A stretch of 64,000 nt of DNA from Pilimelia anulata (GTDB lineage Bacteria; Actinomycetota; Actinomycetes; Mycobacteriales; Micromonosporaceae). The notes beneath the pieces are model-generated. The model was not told where the DNA came from. It was given only the letters and a program-made list of their open reading frames with translations, and made no database searches. The stretch spans positions 558,001-622,000 of the forward strand of contig NZ_BMQB01000002.1 in assembly GCF_014647895.1 (NCBI RefSeq), given 5' to 3'. Position 1 is the stretch's first letter; each line of letters starts with the position of its first letter. Positions 45,820 to 54,459 of the stretch are shown here, piece by piece. The translations under genes were made by a program, and so were the position numbers.

Positions 45820-48500
45820 GGACAGCGGAGATCAAGCGCCGGTTCCTGGCGCACTTCGAGGCCAACGGGCACACGGTCGTGCCCAGCGCCCCGCTGCCCG
45901 CCATCGAGGACCCGAACCTGCTGTTCATCAACGCCGGCATGGTCCAGTTCGTGCCGTACTTCCTCGGCCAGCAGGCGCCGCCCTGGCCGCGGGCGGCGAG
46001 CGTGCAGAAGTGCATCCGGACGCCGGACATCGACGAGGTCGGCAAGACGTCCCGGCACGGCACGTTCTTCCAGATGAACGGCAACTTCTCGTTCGGCGAC
46101 TACTTCAAGGATCGGGCGATCCCGCTGGCCTGGGAGCTGTCCACGAAGTCGGTCGACGACGGCGGCTTCGGGCTGGACCCCGACCGCATCTGGGCGACGG
46201 TGTACCTGGACGACGACGAGGCCGCCGACATCTGGCGCCGCACCGGCCTCCCGGCCGACCGGATCGTGCGCCGCGGCAAGAAGGACAACTACTGGCACAT
46301 GGGCATCCCCGGCCCGGCCGGCCCGTGCTCGGAGCTGTACTACGACCGCGGCCCCGCGTACGGCCCGGACGGCGGCCCGGAGGTGGACGAGGACCGGTTC
46401 CTGGAGTACTGGAACCTGGTCTTCATGCAGGTCGAGATCGCCAACGTCACCGCGAAGGAGACGTTCGACATCCTCGGCGACCTGCCGGCGAAGAACATCG
46501 ACACCGGCATGGGCCTGGAGCGGATGGCGTCGCTGCTGCAGGGCGTCGACAACATGTACGAGATCGACGAGGTCCGGCCGGTGCTGGCCCGGGCCGCCGA
46601 GCTGACCGGTAGGGCGTACGGCGTCCGGTCGGGGCAGGCGGCGACCGCGTCGCACCCGGACGACGTCCGGCTGCGGGTGATCGCCGACCACGTCCGCACC
46701 TCGCTGATGCTGATCGGCGATGGGGTGACGCCGAGCAACGAGGGCCGCGGCTACGTGCTGCGCCGGATCATGCGCCGGGCGATCCGCTCGATGCGCCTGC
46801 TCGGCTGGCAGGACCGGGCGCTGCCCGAGCTGCTGCCGGTCGCGCTGGACTGCATGGCGCCGTCGTACCCGGAGCTGCGCACCGACTTCGACCGGATCAG
46901 CAGCTACGCGTACGCCGAGGAGGACGCGTTCCTGGCCACGCTGCGCCAGGGCACGACGATCCTGGACACCGCGCTCGCCGAGACGAAGGCCGCGGGCGGC
47001 ACGGCGCTGGCCGGCGACAAGGCGTTCCAGTTGCACGACACGTACGGCTTCCCGATCGACCTGACCCTGGAGATCGCGGCCGAGCAGGGCCTCGCGGTGG
47101 ACGCCGACGGCTTCCGCGCGCTGATGGCCGACCAGCGGGCCCGGGCCAAGGCGGACGCGAAGGCGCGCAAGACCGGGCACGCCGACCTGTCGGCGTACCG
47201 GGCGGCGCTGGACGCGCACGGCCCGACCGACTGGGTGGCGTACACCGAGTCGGCGACCGAGTCGCGGGTGCTGGCGCTGTGGGGCGAGGCCGGCCCGGTG
47301 CCGGCCGCGGCGCCGGGCGAGATCGTCTCGGTGGCGCTGGACCGCACCCCGTTCTACGCCGAGTCCGGCGGCCAGGACTCCGACGCCGGCGAGCTGGTGG
47401 GCGGCAGCGTCCGGGCGGAGGTGCTGGACGTGCAGCGGCCGATCAAGGGCCTGGTCGTGCACCGGGTCCGGGTGCTCGACGGCACCCTGGCGGTCGACGA
47501 CCGGGTGACCGCGACGGTCGACCCGGAGTGGCGGCTGGGCGCCCGGCAGGCGCACTCCGGCACGCACGTCGTGCACGCCGCGCTGCGGCACGTGCTCGGC
47601 CCGGCGGCGCTCCAGTCCGGCTCGTACAACCGGCCGGGCTACCTGCGGCTGGACTTCTCCTGGCGCGGCGCGCTGTCGGACGCCACCCGGTCCGAAGTGG
47701 AGGAGGCGGCCAACGCGGCCGTCCGCCGGGACCTGCCGGTGGCGGTCAAGTACATGTCGCTGCCGCAGGCCCGCGAGCTGGGCGCGCTGGCGCTGTTCGG
47801 CGAGACGTACGACGAGACGGTCCGGGTGGTCGAGATCGGCGGGGAGTGGTCCCGCGAGCTGTGCGGCGGCACGCACGTCGAGCACGCCGCCCAGATCGGG
47901 CCGATGGCGGTCACCGGCGAGTCGTCGGTCGGCGCCGGGCAGCGCCGGGTCGAGGCGGTCGTGGGCATCGAGGCGTACCGGTACCTGGCCCGCGAGCGCG
48001 ACCTGGTCGCCCGCATCGCCGAGCAGCTCCGCGCCCCGCGCGAGGAGCTGCCGGACCGGATCGCCGGCCTGGTGGCCCGGATGAAGCAGGTGGAGAAGGA
48101 GCTGGCCGACCTGCGCGGCAAGCAGCTCCTGGGCGGGGTGGCCGAGCTGGCCGCCGGCGCGCGCGACGTCGACGGGGTGGCGTTCGTGGGTACCGAGGCG
48201 CCCGAGGGCACCGGCGGCAACGACGTGCGCACGCTGGCGCAGGAGGTCCGCGGGCGGTTCGCCGCGGACCGGCCCGGCGTGGTCGCGGTGGTCGCCCGGG
48301 CGGGGGACAAGGCGTCGCTGGTGGTCGCCGCGAACGCGGCGGCGAAGGGCCGCGGGGTGTCGGCCGCCGAGCTGGTGAAGGCGGCCCTGTCCGGCCGCGG
48401 CGGCGGCAGCGCCGAGCTGGCGCAGGGCGGCGGCGTGCCCGCCGGCGAGGCGCCCGCGCTGCTCACGGCGGTGGAGAAGGCCCTCGCGGGGGTTCGCTGA
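45816..48500 (+). CDS. alaS: Alanyl-tRNA synthetase
   Basis: AlaRS charges tRNA-Ala and edits mischarged Ser/Gly. The 894-residue protein has the class II core ([57 protein letters not shown]), the editing domain with zinc motifs [11 protein letters not shown] and CGGTHV, and a C-terminal oligomerisation domain. The start overlaps the small membrane gene by 4 bases and the stop is 4 bases before ruvX. Confidence 0.97.
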   Translation: MRTAEIKRRFLAHFEANGHTVVPSAPLPAIEDPNLLFINAGMVQFVPYFLGQQAPPWPRAASVQKCIRTPDIDEVGKTSRHGTFFQMNGNFSFGDYFKDRAIPLAWELSTKSVDDGGFGLDPDRIWATVYLDDDEAADIWRRTGLPADRIVRRGKKDNYWHMGIPGPAGPCSELYYDRGPAYGPDGGPEVDEDRFLEYWNLVFMQVEIANVTAKETFDILGDLPAKNIDTGMGLERMASLLQGVDNMYEIDEVRPVLARAAELTGRAYGVRSGQAATASHPDDVRLRVIADHVRTSLMLIGDGVTPSNEGRGYVLRRIMRRAIRSMRLLGWQDRALPELLPVALDCMAPSYPELRTDFDRISSYAYAEEDAFLATLRQGTTILDTALAETKAAGGTALAGDKAFQLHDTYGFPIDLTLEIAAEQGLAVDADGFRALMADQRARAKADAKARKTGHADLSAYRAALDAHGPTDWVAYTESATESRVLALWGEAGPVPAAAPGEIVSVALDRTPFYAESGGQDSDAGELVGGSVRAEVLDVQRPIKGLVVHRVRVLDGTLAVDDRVTATVDPEWRLGARQAHSGTHVVHAALRHVLGPAALQSGSYNRPGYLRLDFSWRGALSDATRSEVEEAANAAVRRDLPVAVKYMSLPQARELGALALFGETYDETVRVVEIGGEWSRELCGGTHVEHAAQIGPMAVTGESSVGAGQRRVEAVVGIEAYRYLARERDLVARIAEQLRAPREELPDRIAGLVARMKQVEKELADLRGKQLLGGVAELAAGARDVDGVAFVGTEAPEGTGGNDVRTLAQEVRGRFAADRPGVVAVVARAGDKASLVVAANAAAKGRGVSAAELVKAALSGRGGGSAELAQGGGVPAGEAPALLTAVEKALAGVR

Positions 48501-48504
48501 CCCC

Positions 48505-48966
48505 GTGTCCGCTTTCGTCCGAGGGGTCCGGCTCGGCGTCGATGTCGGCCGGGCCCGGGTCGGGGTCGCCGCCTGCGACCCGGACGGCATCCTCGCCTCG
48601 CCCGTGGCCACGCTCGCCCGGGACCGGGCGGACGAGCCCGACCGCGCCCCGTCAGATATGGTGGAAATAGGGCGTTTAGCCGCCGAGTACGGGGCAATTG
48701 CCGTCGTCGTGGGGCTCCCGGTGACCCTGGCCGGCACCCACGGGCAGGCGGCCGACGAGGTCGGCGCGTACGCTCGTCGCCTGGCCACGCTGCTCGCGCC
48801 CATCGAGGTCCACCTGTCCGACGAGAGGATGTCAACGGTCGTCGCGACTCGTAGGCTGGCCGAACGCGGCGTGCGCGGCAAGCGCCGGCGCGCGGTCGTC
48901 GACCAGGCGGCCGCGGTGGAGATCCTGCAGGGCTGGCTCGATTCCCAGCGGAGGCGGACACGATGA
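48505..48966 (+). CDS. ruvX: RuvX/YqgF RNase H-fold nuclease
   Basis: The 153-residue protein has the RNase H-fold opening GVDVGRARVGVAACDPDG, VVVGLPVTLAG, and the acidic residues near LSDERMSTV and DQAAAVEILQ. The family takes part in 16S rRNA 5' processing and possibly junction resolution. It sits in the standard alaS-ruvX-mltG-aroE order. The GTG start is 4 bases after alaS; the stop overlaps mltG by 4 bases. Confidence 0.94.
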   Translation: MSAFVRGVRLGVDVGRARVGVAACDPDGILASPVATLARDRADEPDRAPSDMVEIGRLAAEYGAIAVVVGLPVTLAGTHGQAADEVGAYARRLATLLAPIEVHLSDERMSTVVATRRLAERGVRGKRRRAVVDQAAAVEILQGWLDSQRRRTR

Positions 48967-50144
48967 TCGACGAGCTCGGACTGGCGTACGAGGAGGGGGA
49001 GCGCGGCCGGCACCGGCGGGTACCCCCGCCGAAGCGCCGCCGCGGGCGCAGCGCGATCGCGGCCGTCCTCGCCGTCCTGCTGCTCGGCGCCCTCGGCGGC
49101 GCCGCGTACTGGGGCATCGGCCGGGCCATGGACTTCTTCGCCGCCCCCGACTACACCGGCGGCGGCACCGACGAGGTCGTCGTCGAGGTGCAGCAGGGGC
49201 AGACCCTGCGGGAGATCGGCGGCACGCTGCAGAAGGCCGGCGTGGTCAAGAGCGACAAGGCGTTCATCGACGCCGCCGAGGACAACGCCCGCAGCGAGAA
49301 CATCCAGCCCGGCTTCTACAAGCTGCGCAAGGAGATGCGCGCCCGCGACGCCGTCTCGCTGCTGGTCAACCTCGTCAACCGGATCGTCAAGGGCGTGACG
49401 ATCCGCGAGGGCCTCTCGGTCATCCAGACGTACAAGCTGCTCGCCGAGAAGACCGGCATCGCCCTCCGTGAGTTCCAGGCCGCCGGGAAGGACCCGGCGA
49501 AGCTCGGCGTCCCCGACTTCTGGTTCAAGCGCACCGACGGCAAGAAGGCCGCCGCCAAGCCCTCGCTGGAGGGATTCCTCTACCCGCAGACCTACGAGTT
49601 CCCGCCGAACGCGGGCGCCGCCGATATCCTCAAGGCGATGGTGCAGCAATTCCTCACCGCGGCCGAGGAGGTCGGTTTCGTGCCGACGGTGGAGAAGGAG
49701 CGGGGCGGGATCAGCCCGTACGAGGCGCTGATCGTGGCCTCGCTCGCCCAGGTCGAGGCCGGCGTGCCGGGCGACCTGGGGAAGGTCGCCCGGGTGGCCT
49801 ACAACCGGGCGTACGGCGGGGACTTCCCCTGTGGGTGCCTGGAGATGGACGTGACCGTCAACTACTGGCTAGAGGTCAACGGCAAGCCGACGAAGGCGTC
49901 GAAGGACATGACGGCCGCCGAGCTGGACGACCCGCGCAACCCGTACAACCGGAAGATCGCCGGGCTGCCGCCCACGCCGATCGACAACCCGGGCGAGGCG
50001 GCGCTGCGCGCGGCCATGGACCCGCCCGCGGGCAACTGGCTGTACTTCGTCGCGATCGACAAGAAGGGCAACTCGGCGTTCGCCACGACGCTCGCCGAGC
50101 ACGAGCGCAACCAGGCCACCGCGCGCCGGAACGGCGTCCTGTGA
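48963..50144 (+). CDS. mltG: Endolytic murein transglycosylase MltG-like protein
   Basis: MltG cuts nascent peptidoglycan strands at the outer membrane face. The 393-residue protein has a basic cytoplasmic N-terminus, one TM helix (about 29-50), a LysM-like part (VEVQQGQTLREIGGTL) and the YceG domain ending NPGEAALRAAMDPP. The family catalytic Glu lies in ASIVE in the E. coli enzyme; here the segment reads ASLAQVEAG, placing Gln (Q263) at that place with Glu two residues later (E265). The usual LQSDPTV segment reads LEMDVTVNY after an unusual CGC. Activity is therefore uncertain. It overlaps ruvX and aroE by 4 bases each. Confidence 0.92.
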   Translation: MIDELGLAYEEGERGRHRRVPPPKRRRGRSAIAAVLAVLLLGALGGAAYWGIGRAMDFFAAPDYTGGGTDEVVVEVQQGQTLREIGGTLQKAGVVKSDKAFIDAAEDNARSENIQPGFYKLRKEMRARDAVSLLVNLVNRIVKGVTIREGLSVIQTYKLLAEKTGIALREFQAAGKDPAKLGVPDFWFKRTDGKKAAAKPSLEGFLYPQTYEFPPNAGAADILKAMVQQFLTAAEEVGFVPTVEKERGGISPYEALIVASLAQVEAGVPGDLGKVARVAYNRAYGGDFPCGCLEMDVTVNYWLEVNGKPTKASKDMTAAELDDPRNPYNRKIAGLPPTPIDNPGEAALRAAMDPPAGNWLYFVAIDKKGNSAFATTLAEHERNQATARRNGVL

Positions 50145-50998
50145 GCGGGCGCCGGGCCGCGGTCGTCGGCCACCCCATCGCGCACTCGCTGTCGCCGGTG
50201 CTGCACAACGCCGGGTACGCGGCCGCCGGCCTCGCCGAGTGGACGTACGACGCGCTGGACCTCGAGCCCGGCGGCGCGCTCGCCCAGCTCCTGCACGACG
50301 AGGACCCGCGCTGGGCCGGCATCTCGGTCACGATGCCGCTCAAGGGCGAGGCGCTGTCGGCGGCCTCGGGCGCGTCGTCCACCGCCCGGCTGGTCGGCGC
50401 GGCGAACACGCTCATCCGCCGGCCGACCGGCTGGTACGCCGACAACACCGACGTCACCGGCATGGGCGGCGTGCTCCAGGCGGTCAAGGCGCCGGTCGGC
50501 GGCGCCGCCACCGTGCTCGGCGCGGGCGGGACCGCCCGGGCCGTGCTGGCCGCGCTGGGCCGGTACGGGGTCAAGTCCGCCGTCGTCGTCGCCCGCCGGG
50601 CCGGCGCGGTGGCCGCGCTGCACCCGATCGCCCGCGCGGTCGGCCTGCGGCTGCGGCACGGGCCGTGGGACAGGGCCGCCGAGCACCTGGGCGCGGACGT
50701 CGTCGTCTCGGCGCTGCCGCCGGGCGTCGCCGACGACCTGGCCGGCGCGGCGCAGTGGGCCCCCGACGGGGTGTACGTCGACGTGCTGTACGACCCGTGG
50801 CCGACGCCGCTGGCCACGGCCGCCGCGGCGGCCGGCGTGCGGGTGGCGTCCGGGCTGGACCTCCTGCTGGCCCAGTCCTTCGACCAGTTCACCCACTTCA
50901 CCGGCGAGCCGGCGCCGCAGGCGGCCATGCGCGCCGCCCTGCTCGACGCCCGCCCCGACTGGGTCCCGGCCGATCACGGGAGCGCCGGCCCGGCGTGA
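50141..50998 (+). CDS. aroE: Shikimate dehydrogenase
   Basis: AroE reduces 3-dehydroshikimate to shikimate with NADPH. The 285-residue protein opens with VVGHPIAHSLSPVLHNAGY, has the catalytic Lys in VTMPLKGEAL, the Asn/Asp pair (GAANTL, NTDVTG) and the NADPH loop GAGGTARAVLAAL. The GTG start overlaps the mltG stop. aroC follows after 29 bases. Confidence 0.96.
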   Translation: MSGRRAAVVGHPIAHSLSPVLHNAGYAAAGLAEWTYDALDLEPGGALAQLLHDEDPRWAGISVTMPLKGEALSAASGASSTARLVGAANTLIRRPTGWYADNTDVTGMGGVLQAVKAPVGGAATVLGAGGTARAVLAALGRYGVKSAVVVARRAGAVAALHPIARAVGLRLRHGPWDRAAEHLGADVVVSALPPGVADDLAGAAQWAPDGVYVDVLYDPWPTPLATAAAAAGVRVASGLDLLLAQSFDQFTHFTGEPAPQAAMRAALLDARPDWVPADHGSAGPA

Positions 50999-51027
50999 CA
51001 CACTGACCGCCGAAAGGTGGTGGCAGG

Positions 51028-52203
51028 GTGCGCTGGATGACCGCGGGCGAATCGCACGGTCCGGCGCTGGTCGCGATCCTGGACGGGGTCCCGGCCGGCG
51101 TGGAGATCACGAGTGACGAGGTGGCCGACGAGCTGGCCAGGCGCCGGCTCGGCTACGGCCGGGGCGCGCGGATGGCGTTCGAGCGCGACGCCGTCGAGAT
51201 GGTCGGCGGCGTCCGGCACGGCGTCACGCTCGGCAGCCCGGTGGCGATCCGGGTCGGCAACTCCGAGTGGCCCAAGTGGGAGACCGTCATGGCGGCCGAC
51301 CCGGTGGACGCCGAGCTGCTGGCCGGGCAGGCCCGCAACGCCCCGCTGACCCGCCCCCGGCCCGGCCACGCCGACCTGGCCGGCATGCAGAAGTACGGCC
51401 ACACCGACGCCCGGCCGATCCTGGAACGGGCCAGCGCCCGGGAGACCGCCGCCCGGGTCGCCGTCGGCACCGTCGCCCGGGCGCTGCTGCGCCAGGCGCT
51501 CGGCGTGGAGATCGTCTCGCACGTCGTCGAGCTGGGCGCGGTCGCCGCGCCGCCCGGCGCCGCGCCGACCCCCGCCGACCGCGAGCGGGTCGACGCCGAC
51601 CCGCTGCGCTGTGTCGACCCCGCCGCCAGCGCGGCGATGGTCGCCGAGGTCGACGCGGCCAAGGCCGACTCCGACACCCTCGGCGGCGTGGTCGAGGTGC
51701 TGGCGTACGGGCTGCCGCCGGGCCTGGGCAGCCACGTCCAGTGGGATCGCAAGCTGGACGCCCGACTGGCGCTGGCGCTGATGTCCATCCAGGCGATCAA
51801 GGGTGTGGAGATCGGCGACGCGTTCACCCAGGCCCGCTCCCGCGGCTCGGTCGCGCACGACGAGATGGAGCCCGGCCCCGACGGCGTCCGCCGGCGCACC
51901 GACCGGGCCGGCGGCCTGGAGGGCGGGATCACCACCGGCCAGCGGCTGCGGGTCCGGGCGGCGATGAAGCCGATCTCGTCGCTGACCCGCGCGCTGGACA
52001 CCGTGGACATCGTCACCGGCGAGCCGGCCACCGCGATCAACCAGCGCTCGGACGTCTGCGCCGTGCCGGCCGCGGCGATCGTCGCCGAGTCGATGGTGGC
52101 GCTGGTACTCGCCGACGCCGCGACGGAGAAGTTCGGCGGCGACTCGGTGGCCGAGATCGCCCGCAACCTGGCCGCGTACCGCGCGCACCTGGTGTGCGCG
52201 TGA
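51028..52203 (+). CDS. aroC: Chorismate synthase
   Basis: AroC makes chorismate from EPSP using reduced FMN. The 391-residue protein has the signatures [57 protein letters not shown] and the catalytic His pair (H in GESHG and GHAD), and [14 protein letters not shown] 51028 has GAAAGGTGG upstream. The stop overlaps aroK by 4 bases. Confidence 0.97.
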   Translation: MRWMTAGESHGPALVAILDGVPAGVEITSDEVADELARRRLGYGRGARMAFERDAVEMVGGVRHGVTLGSPVAIRVGNSEWPKWETVMAADPVDAELLAGQARNAPLTRPRPGHADLAGMQKYGHTDARPILERASARETAARVAVGTVARALLRQALGVEIVSHVVELGAVAAPPGAAPTPADRERVDADPLRCVDPAASAAMVAEVDAAKADSDTLGGVVEVLAYGLPPGLGSHVQWDRKLDARLALALMSIQAIKGVEIGDAFTQARSRGSVAHDEMEPGPDGVRRRTDRAGGLEGGITTGQRLRVRAAMKPISSLTRALDTVDIVTGEPATAINQRSDVCAVPAAAIVAESMVALVLADAATEKFGGDSVAEIARNLAAYRAHLVCA

Positions 52204-52706
52204 GCGGACCGGTCTGCGTGCTGGTCGGCCCGCCCGGCGCCGGCAAGACCACCGTCGGGACGGCGCTGGCCGGGGCGCTGGGCGTGCCGTTCCGGGACAC
52301 CGACGCCGACATCGAGGCCGCCGAGGGCCGGCCGATCCCGGAGATCTTCGTCGACGCCGGCGAGGCGTACTTCCGGGCCGCCGAGCGCACCGCGGTGGCG
52401 GCGGCGCTGGCCGACTTCGCCGGGGTGCTGGCGCTGGGCGGCGGCGCGGTGCTCGACCCCGGTACCCGGGCGGCGCTGGCCGGGCACCCGGTGGTGTACC
52501 TGACGGTGGAGCTGCCGGACGCGCTCGGCCGGATCGGCCTGGGCTCGGGGCGGCCGCTGCTGACGGTCAACCCGCGGGCCACGCTGCGGCACCTGCTGGA
52601 CCAGCGGCGGCCGCTGTACGCCGGGGTGGCCGCGCACACGGTGGCCACCGACGGGCGCACGCCGGAGGAGATCGTCGCGGACGTCCGGGCGGCCCTCGGC
52701 CGCTGA
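52200..52706 (+). CDS. aroK: Shikimate kinase
   Basis: AroK phosphorylates shikimate at O3. The 168-residue P-loop kinase has Walker [10 protein letters not shown], the shikimate-binding DTDADIE, the GGGAV motif and the lid GSGRPLL. The GTG overlaps the aroC stop. In related genomes aroB follows directly; here it is 5.8 kb downstream. Confidence 0.96.
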   Translation: MSGPVCVLVGPPGAGKTTVGTALAGALGVPFRDTDADIEAAEGRPIPEIFVDAGEAYFRAAERTAVAAALADFAGVLALGGGAVLDPGTRAALAGHPVVYLTVELPDALGRIGLGSGRPLLTVNPRATLRHLLDQRRPLYAGVAAHTVATDGRTPEEIVADVRAALGR

Positions 52707-52793
52707 CCGACCGGCGCCCGGAATCCTCGCTCCTGGGAGCCATTCGGACCGGTGCTCGGTTCCCGTACCGCAGCCGGCGCCGCCCGCGGCCGG

Positions 52794-52799
52794 TAGCCT
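52794..52799 (+). promoter_or_regulatory. -10 box of the PH-domain gene (leaderless)
   Basis: TAGCCT ends 6 bases before ATG 52806. Confidence 0.5.
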
Positions 52800-52805
52800 C
52801 CGGGT

Positions 52806-53318
52806 ATGGCGGGGGAGGGCCGGCCCGACGCCGGCACGCGTCGCGCCTGGCGGTCGTGGTTCTGGAACATCGTGGGTATGCTGCCCTTCGCGCTCATGGG
52901 GTGGATCGTCACGACGGTGGCCGTCGACCACGCGCGCGAGGGGAACGCGTTCGTCGCCGTGCTGTTCGGTGCGGGGGCGGTCTGGCTGGTGGGCGGCGCG
53001 GTGCGGATGCCGCTGCTCGGCGTGGCGGCCCGGTCGGACCGGGTGATCGTCCGGAACCTCGGCCGCACCATCGTGATCCCGTGGGCCGAGGTGGTCGACA
53101 TCGTGGATCACACGCCCGTGCCCGGGCCGGCCGCCGCCGCGGGCGCGATCGGTCCGGCGATCGTCCGACGCCAACCCGGCCGGCCCGACCGGGTGGTCTC
53201 GCTGCACTGCCTCGGCTCGTACGGGGTGGGTCGCGGGCCGACCCCCGGCGAGCGTGCGGCGGCGGGGCTGCGCGAGTGCCTCGTCCGGTGGCGCGCGGAC
53301 CATCGGGCGGACGGCTGA
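52806..53318 (+). CDS. Small membrane protein with bacterial PH-like domain
   Basis: The 170-residue protein has two TM helices (about 19-40 and 48-67) and then a cytoplasmic domain opening ARSDRVIVRNLGRTIVIPWAEV, the pattern of the bacterial PH domain found in many actinobacterial membrane proteins. Function is unknown. No Shine-Dalgarno sequence precedes the ATG; the -10 box position suggests a leaderless mRNA. It is the first gene of the insert that splits the aro genes. Confidence 0.75.
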   Translation: MAGEGRPDAGTRRAWRSWFWNIVGMLPFALMGWIVTTVAVDHAREGNAFVAVLFGAGAVWLVGGAVRMPLLGVAARSDRVIVRNLGRTIVIPWAEVVDIVDHTPVPGPAAAAGAIGPAIVRRQPGRPDRVVSLHCLGSYGVGRGPTPGERAAAGLRECLVRWRADHRADG

Positions 53319-53394
53319 GACCGTTCACACCTGCGCGAAAATGAAGGAAAATCGCGTTCACTTGTCGAGGTATTCCCATCCCTCGATCGAGAGC

Positions 53395-53400
53395 TAGCGT
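53395..53400 (+). promoter_or_regulatory. Probable -10 box of the M43 protease gene
   Basis: TAGCGT within CTAGCGT, in a patch of lower GC. The palindrome CTCGATCGAG lies at 53382-53391 just upstream. Confidence 0.45.
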
Positions 53401-53453
53401 TTACCGGTTCCCGCGGCGCGCCCCGCCGCGGGCCGCCGGAGAGGACCTTCCCC

Positions 53454-54398
53454 ATGATCTCGATCACCCCCTGGTGTCGGCGCGCCCTCGCCGTCACCTC
53501 CATCGGCGCCCTCGCCCTGGTCGGACCGCTGCCCGTGGCCGCCGGGACGGCCGCGTCGGCCGCCCCCTGCGACGACGCGGCCGCGACCGCCGCGCGCGGC
53601 CAGCACCCGCGGCACGACGGCAACGAGTACACCGCCGCGCAGAAGGCCCGGTACGAGGCCGACTTCCAGCGCCGCCTGCGCGAGCAGCCGCAGGACCTCA
53701 CCCCCGGCGCGCCGGTGACGATCCCGGTGTACGTGCACGTCGTCGCCAAGGACTCCAGCCGCGAGGGCGGCAACATCCCGGACTCCATGATCAATGACCA
53801 GATGAAGGTGCTGGCCGACTCGTTCGCCGGCAGCACCGGCGGCTCGGCGTCGGAGTTCCGGTTCGCCGTGCAGAAGATCAACCGGGTGATCAAGCCCGAG
53901 TGGGTGCCGATCAAGATCTCCGAGGGCGGCGCCGAGGGCGCGATGAAGAAGCAGCTCCGCCAGGGCGGCGCCGGTACGCTGAACCTGTACCTCGGCCCGC
54001 TGGACCCGAACCTGCTCGGCTGGGCCACCCTGCCCGCCGACGGCGCGGGGACGTACGACGGCGTCGTGGTCGCGGCCGAGTCGCTGCCCGGCGGGACGAT
54101 CGGCTCGTACAACCTCGGCGACACCGGCACCCACGAGGTCGGGCACTGGCTGGGGCTATACCACACGTTCAACGAGGACAACACCTGCGACGAGCCGGGC
54201 GACCACGTCGACGACACCCCGGCCGAGAAGAGTCCGGCGTCGGGCTGCCCGAAGGACCGGGACACCTGCACCGCCCCCGGCAAGGACCCGGTGGACAACT
54301 TCATGGACTACTCCGACGACGCCTGCATGAACAAGTTCACCGCCGGCCAGGTGCAGCGGATGGACGACCAGTGGCGGACGTACCGCGAGGGCAAGTAG
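53454..54398 (+). CDS. Secreted zinc metalloprotease, M43 (cytophagalysin/pappalysin) family
   Basis: The 314-residue precursor has a Sec signal peptide (about 1-36, ending ASA/AP) and an M43 domain with the zinc motif HEVGHWLGLYH (H227, E228, H231, H237) and the Met-turn NFMDYSDDACM. Cysteine pairs in the C-terminal part (CDEP, GCPK, TCTA, ACM) fit the disulfides of this family. It would degrade proteins outside the cell. The ATG has GAGAGGA upstream. It ends at a terminator shared with the convergent uvrA-like gene. Confidence 0.94.
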   Translation: MISITPWCRRALAVTSIGALALVGPLPVAAGTAASAAPCDDAAATAARGQHPRHDGNEYTAAQKARYEADFQRRLREQPQDLTPGAPVTIPVYVHVVAKDSSREGGNIPDSMINDQMKVLADSFAGSTGGSASEFRFAVQKINRVIKPEWVPIKISEGGAEGAMKKQLRQGGAGTLNLYLGPLDPNLLGWATLPADGAGTYDGVVVAAESLPGGTIGSYNLGDTGTHEVGHWLGLYHTFNEDNTCDEPGDHVDDTPAEKSPASGCPKDRDTCTAPGKDPVDNFMDYSDDACMNKFTAGQVQRMDDQWRTYREGK

Positions 54399-54405
54399 CC
54401 CCGCC

Positions 54406-54440
54406 GGTGCCGCTACCGCCCGTCGCGCGGTAGCGGCACC
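54406..54440. terminator. Bidirectional terminator hairpin
   Basis: 14-bp perfect stem (54406-54419 and 54427-54440) with a 7-base loop between the M43 protease and uvrA-like genes. Confidence 0.8.
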
Positions 54441-54459
54441 ACCCGCCGGGACCCCGGCG

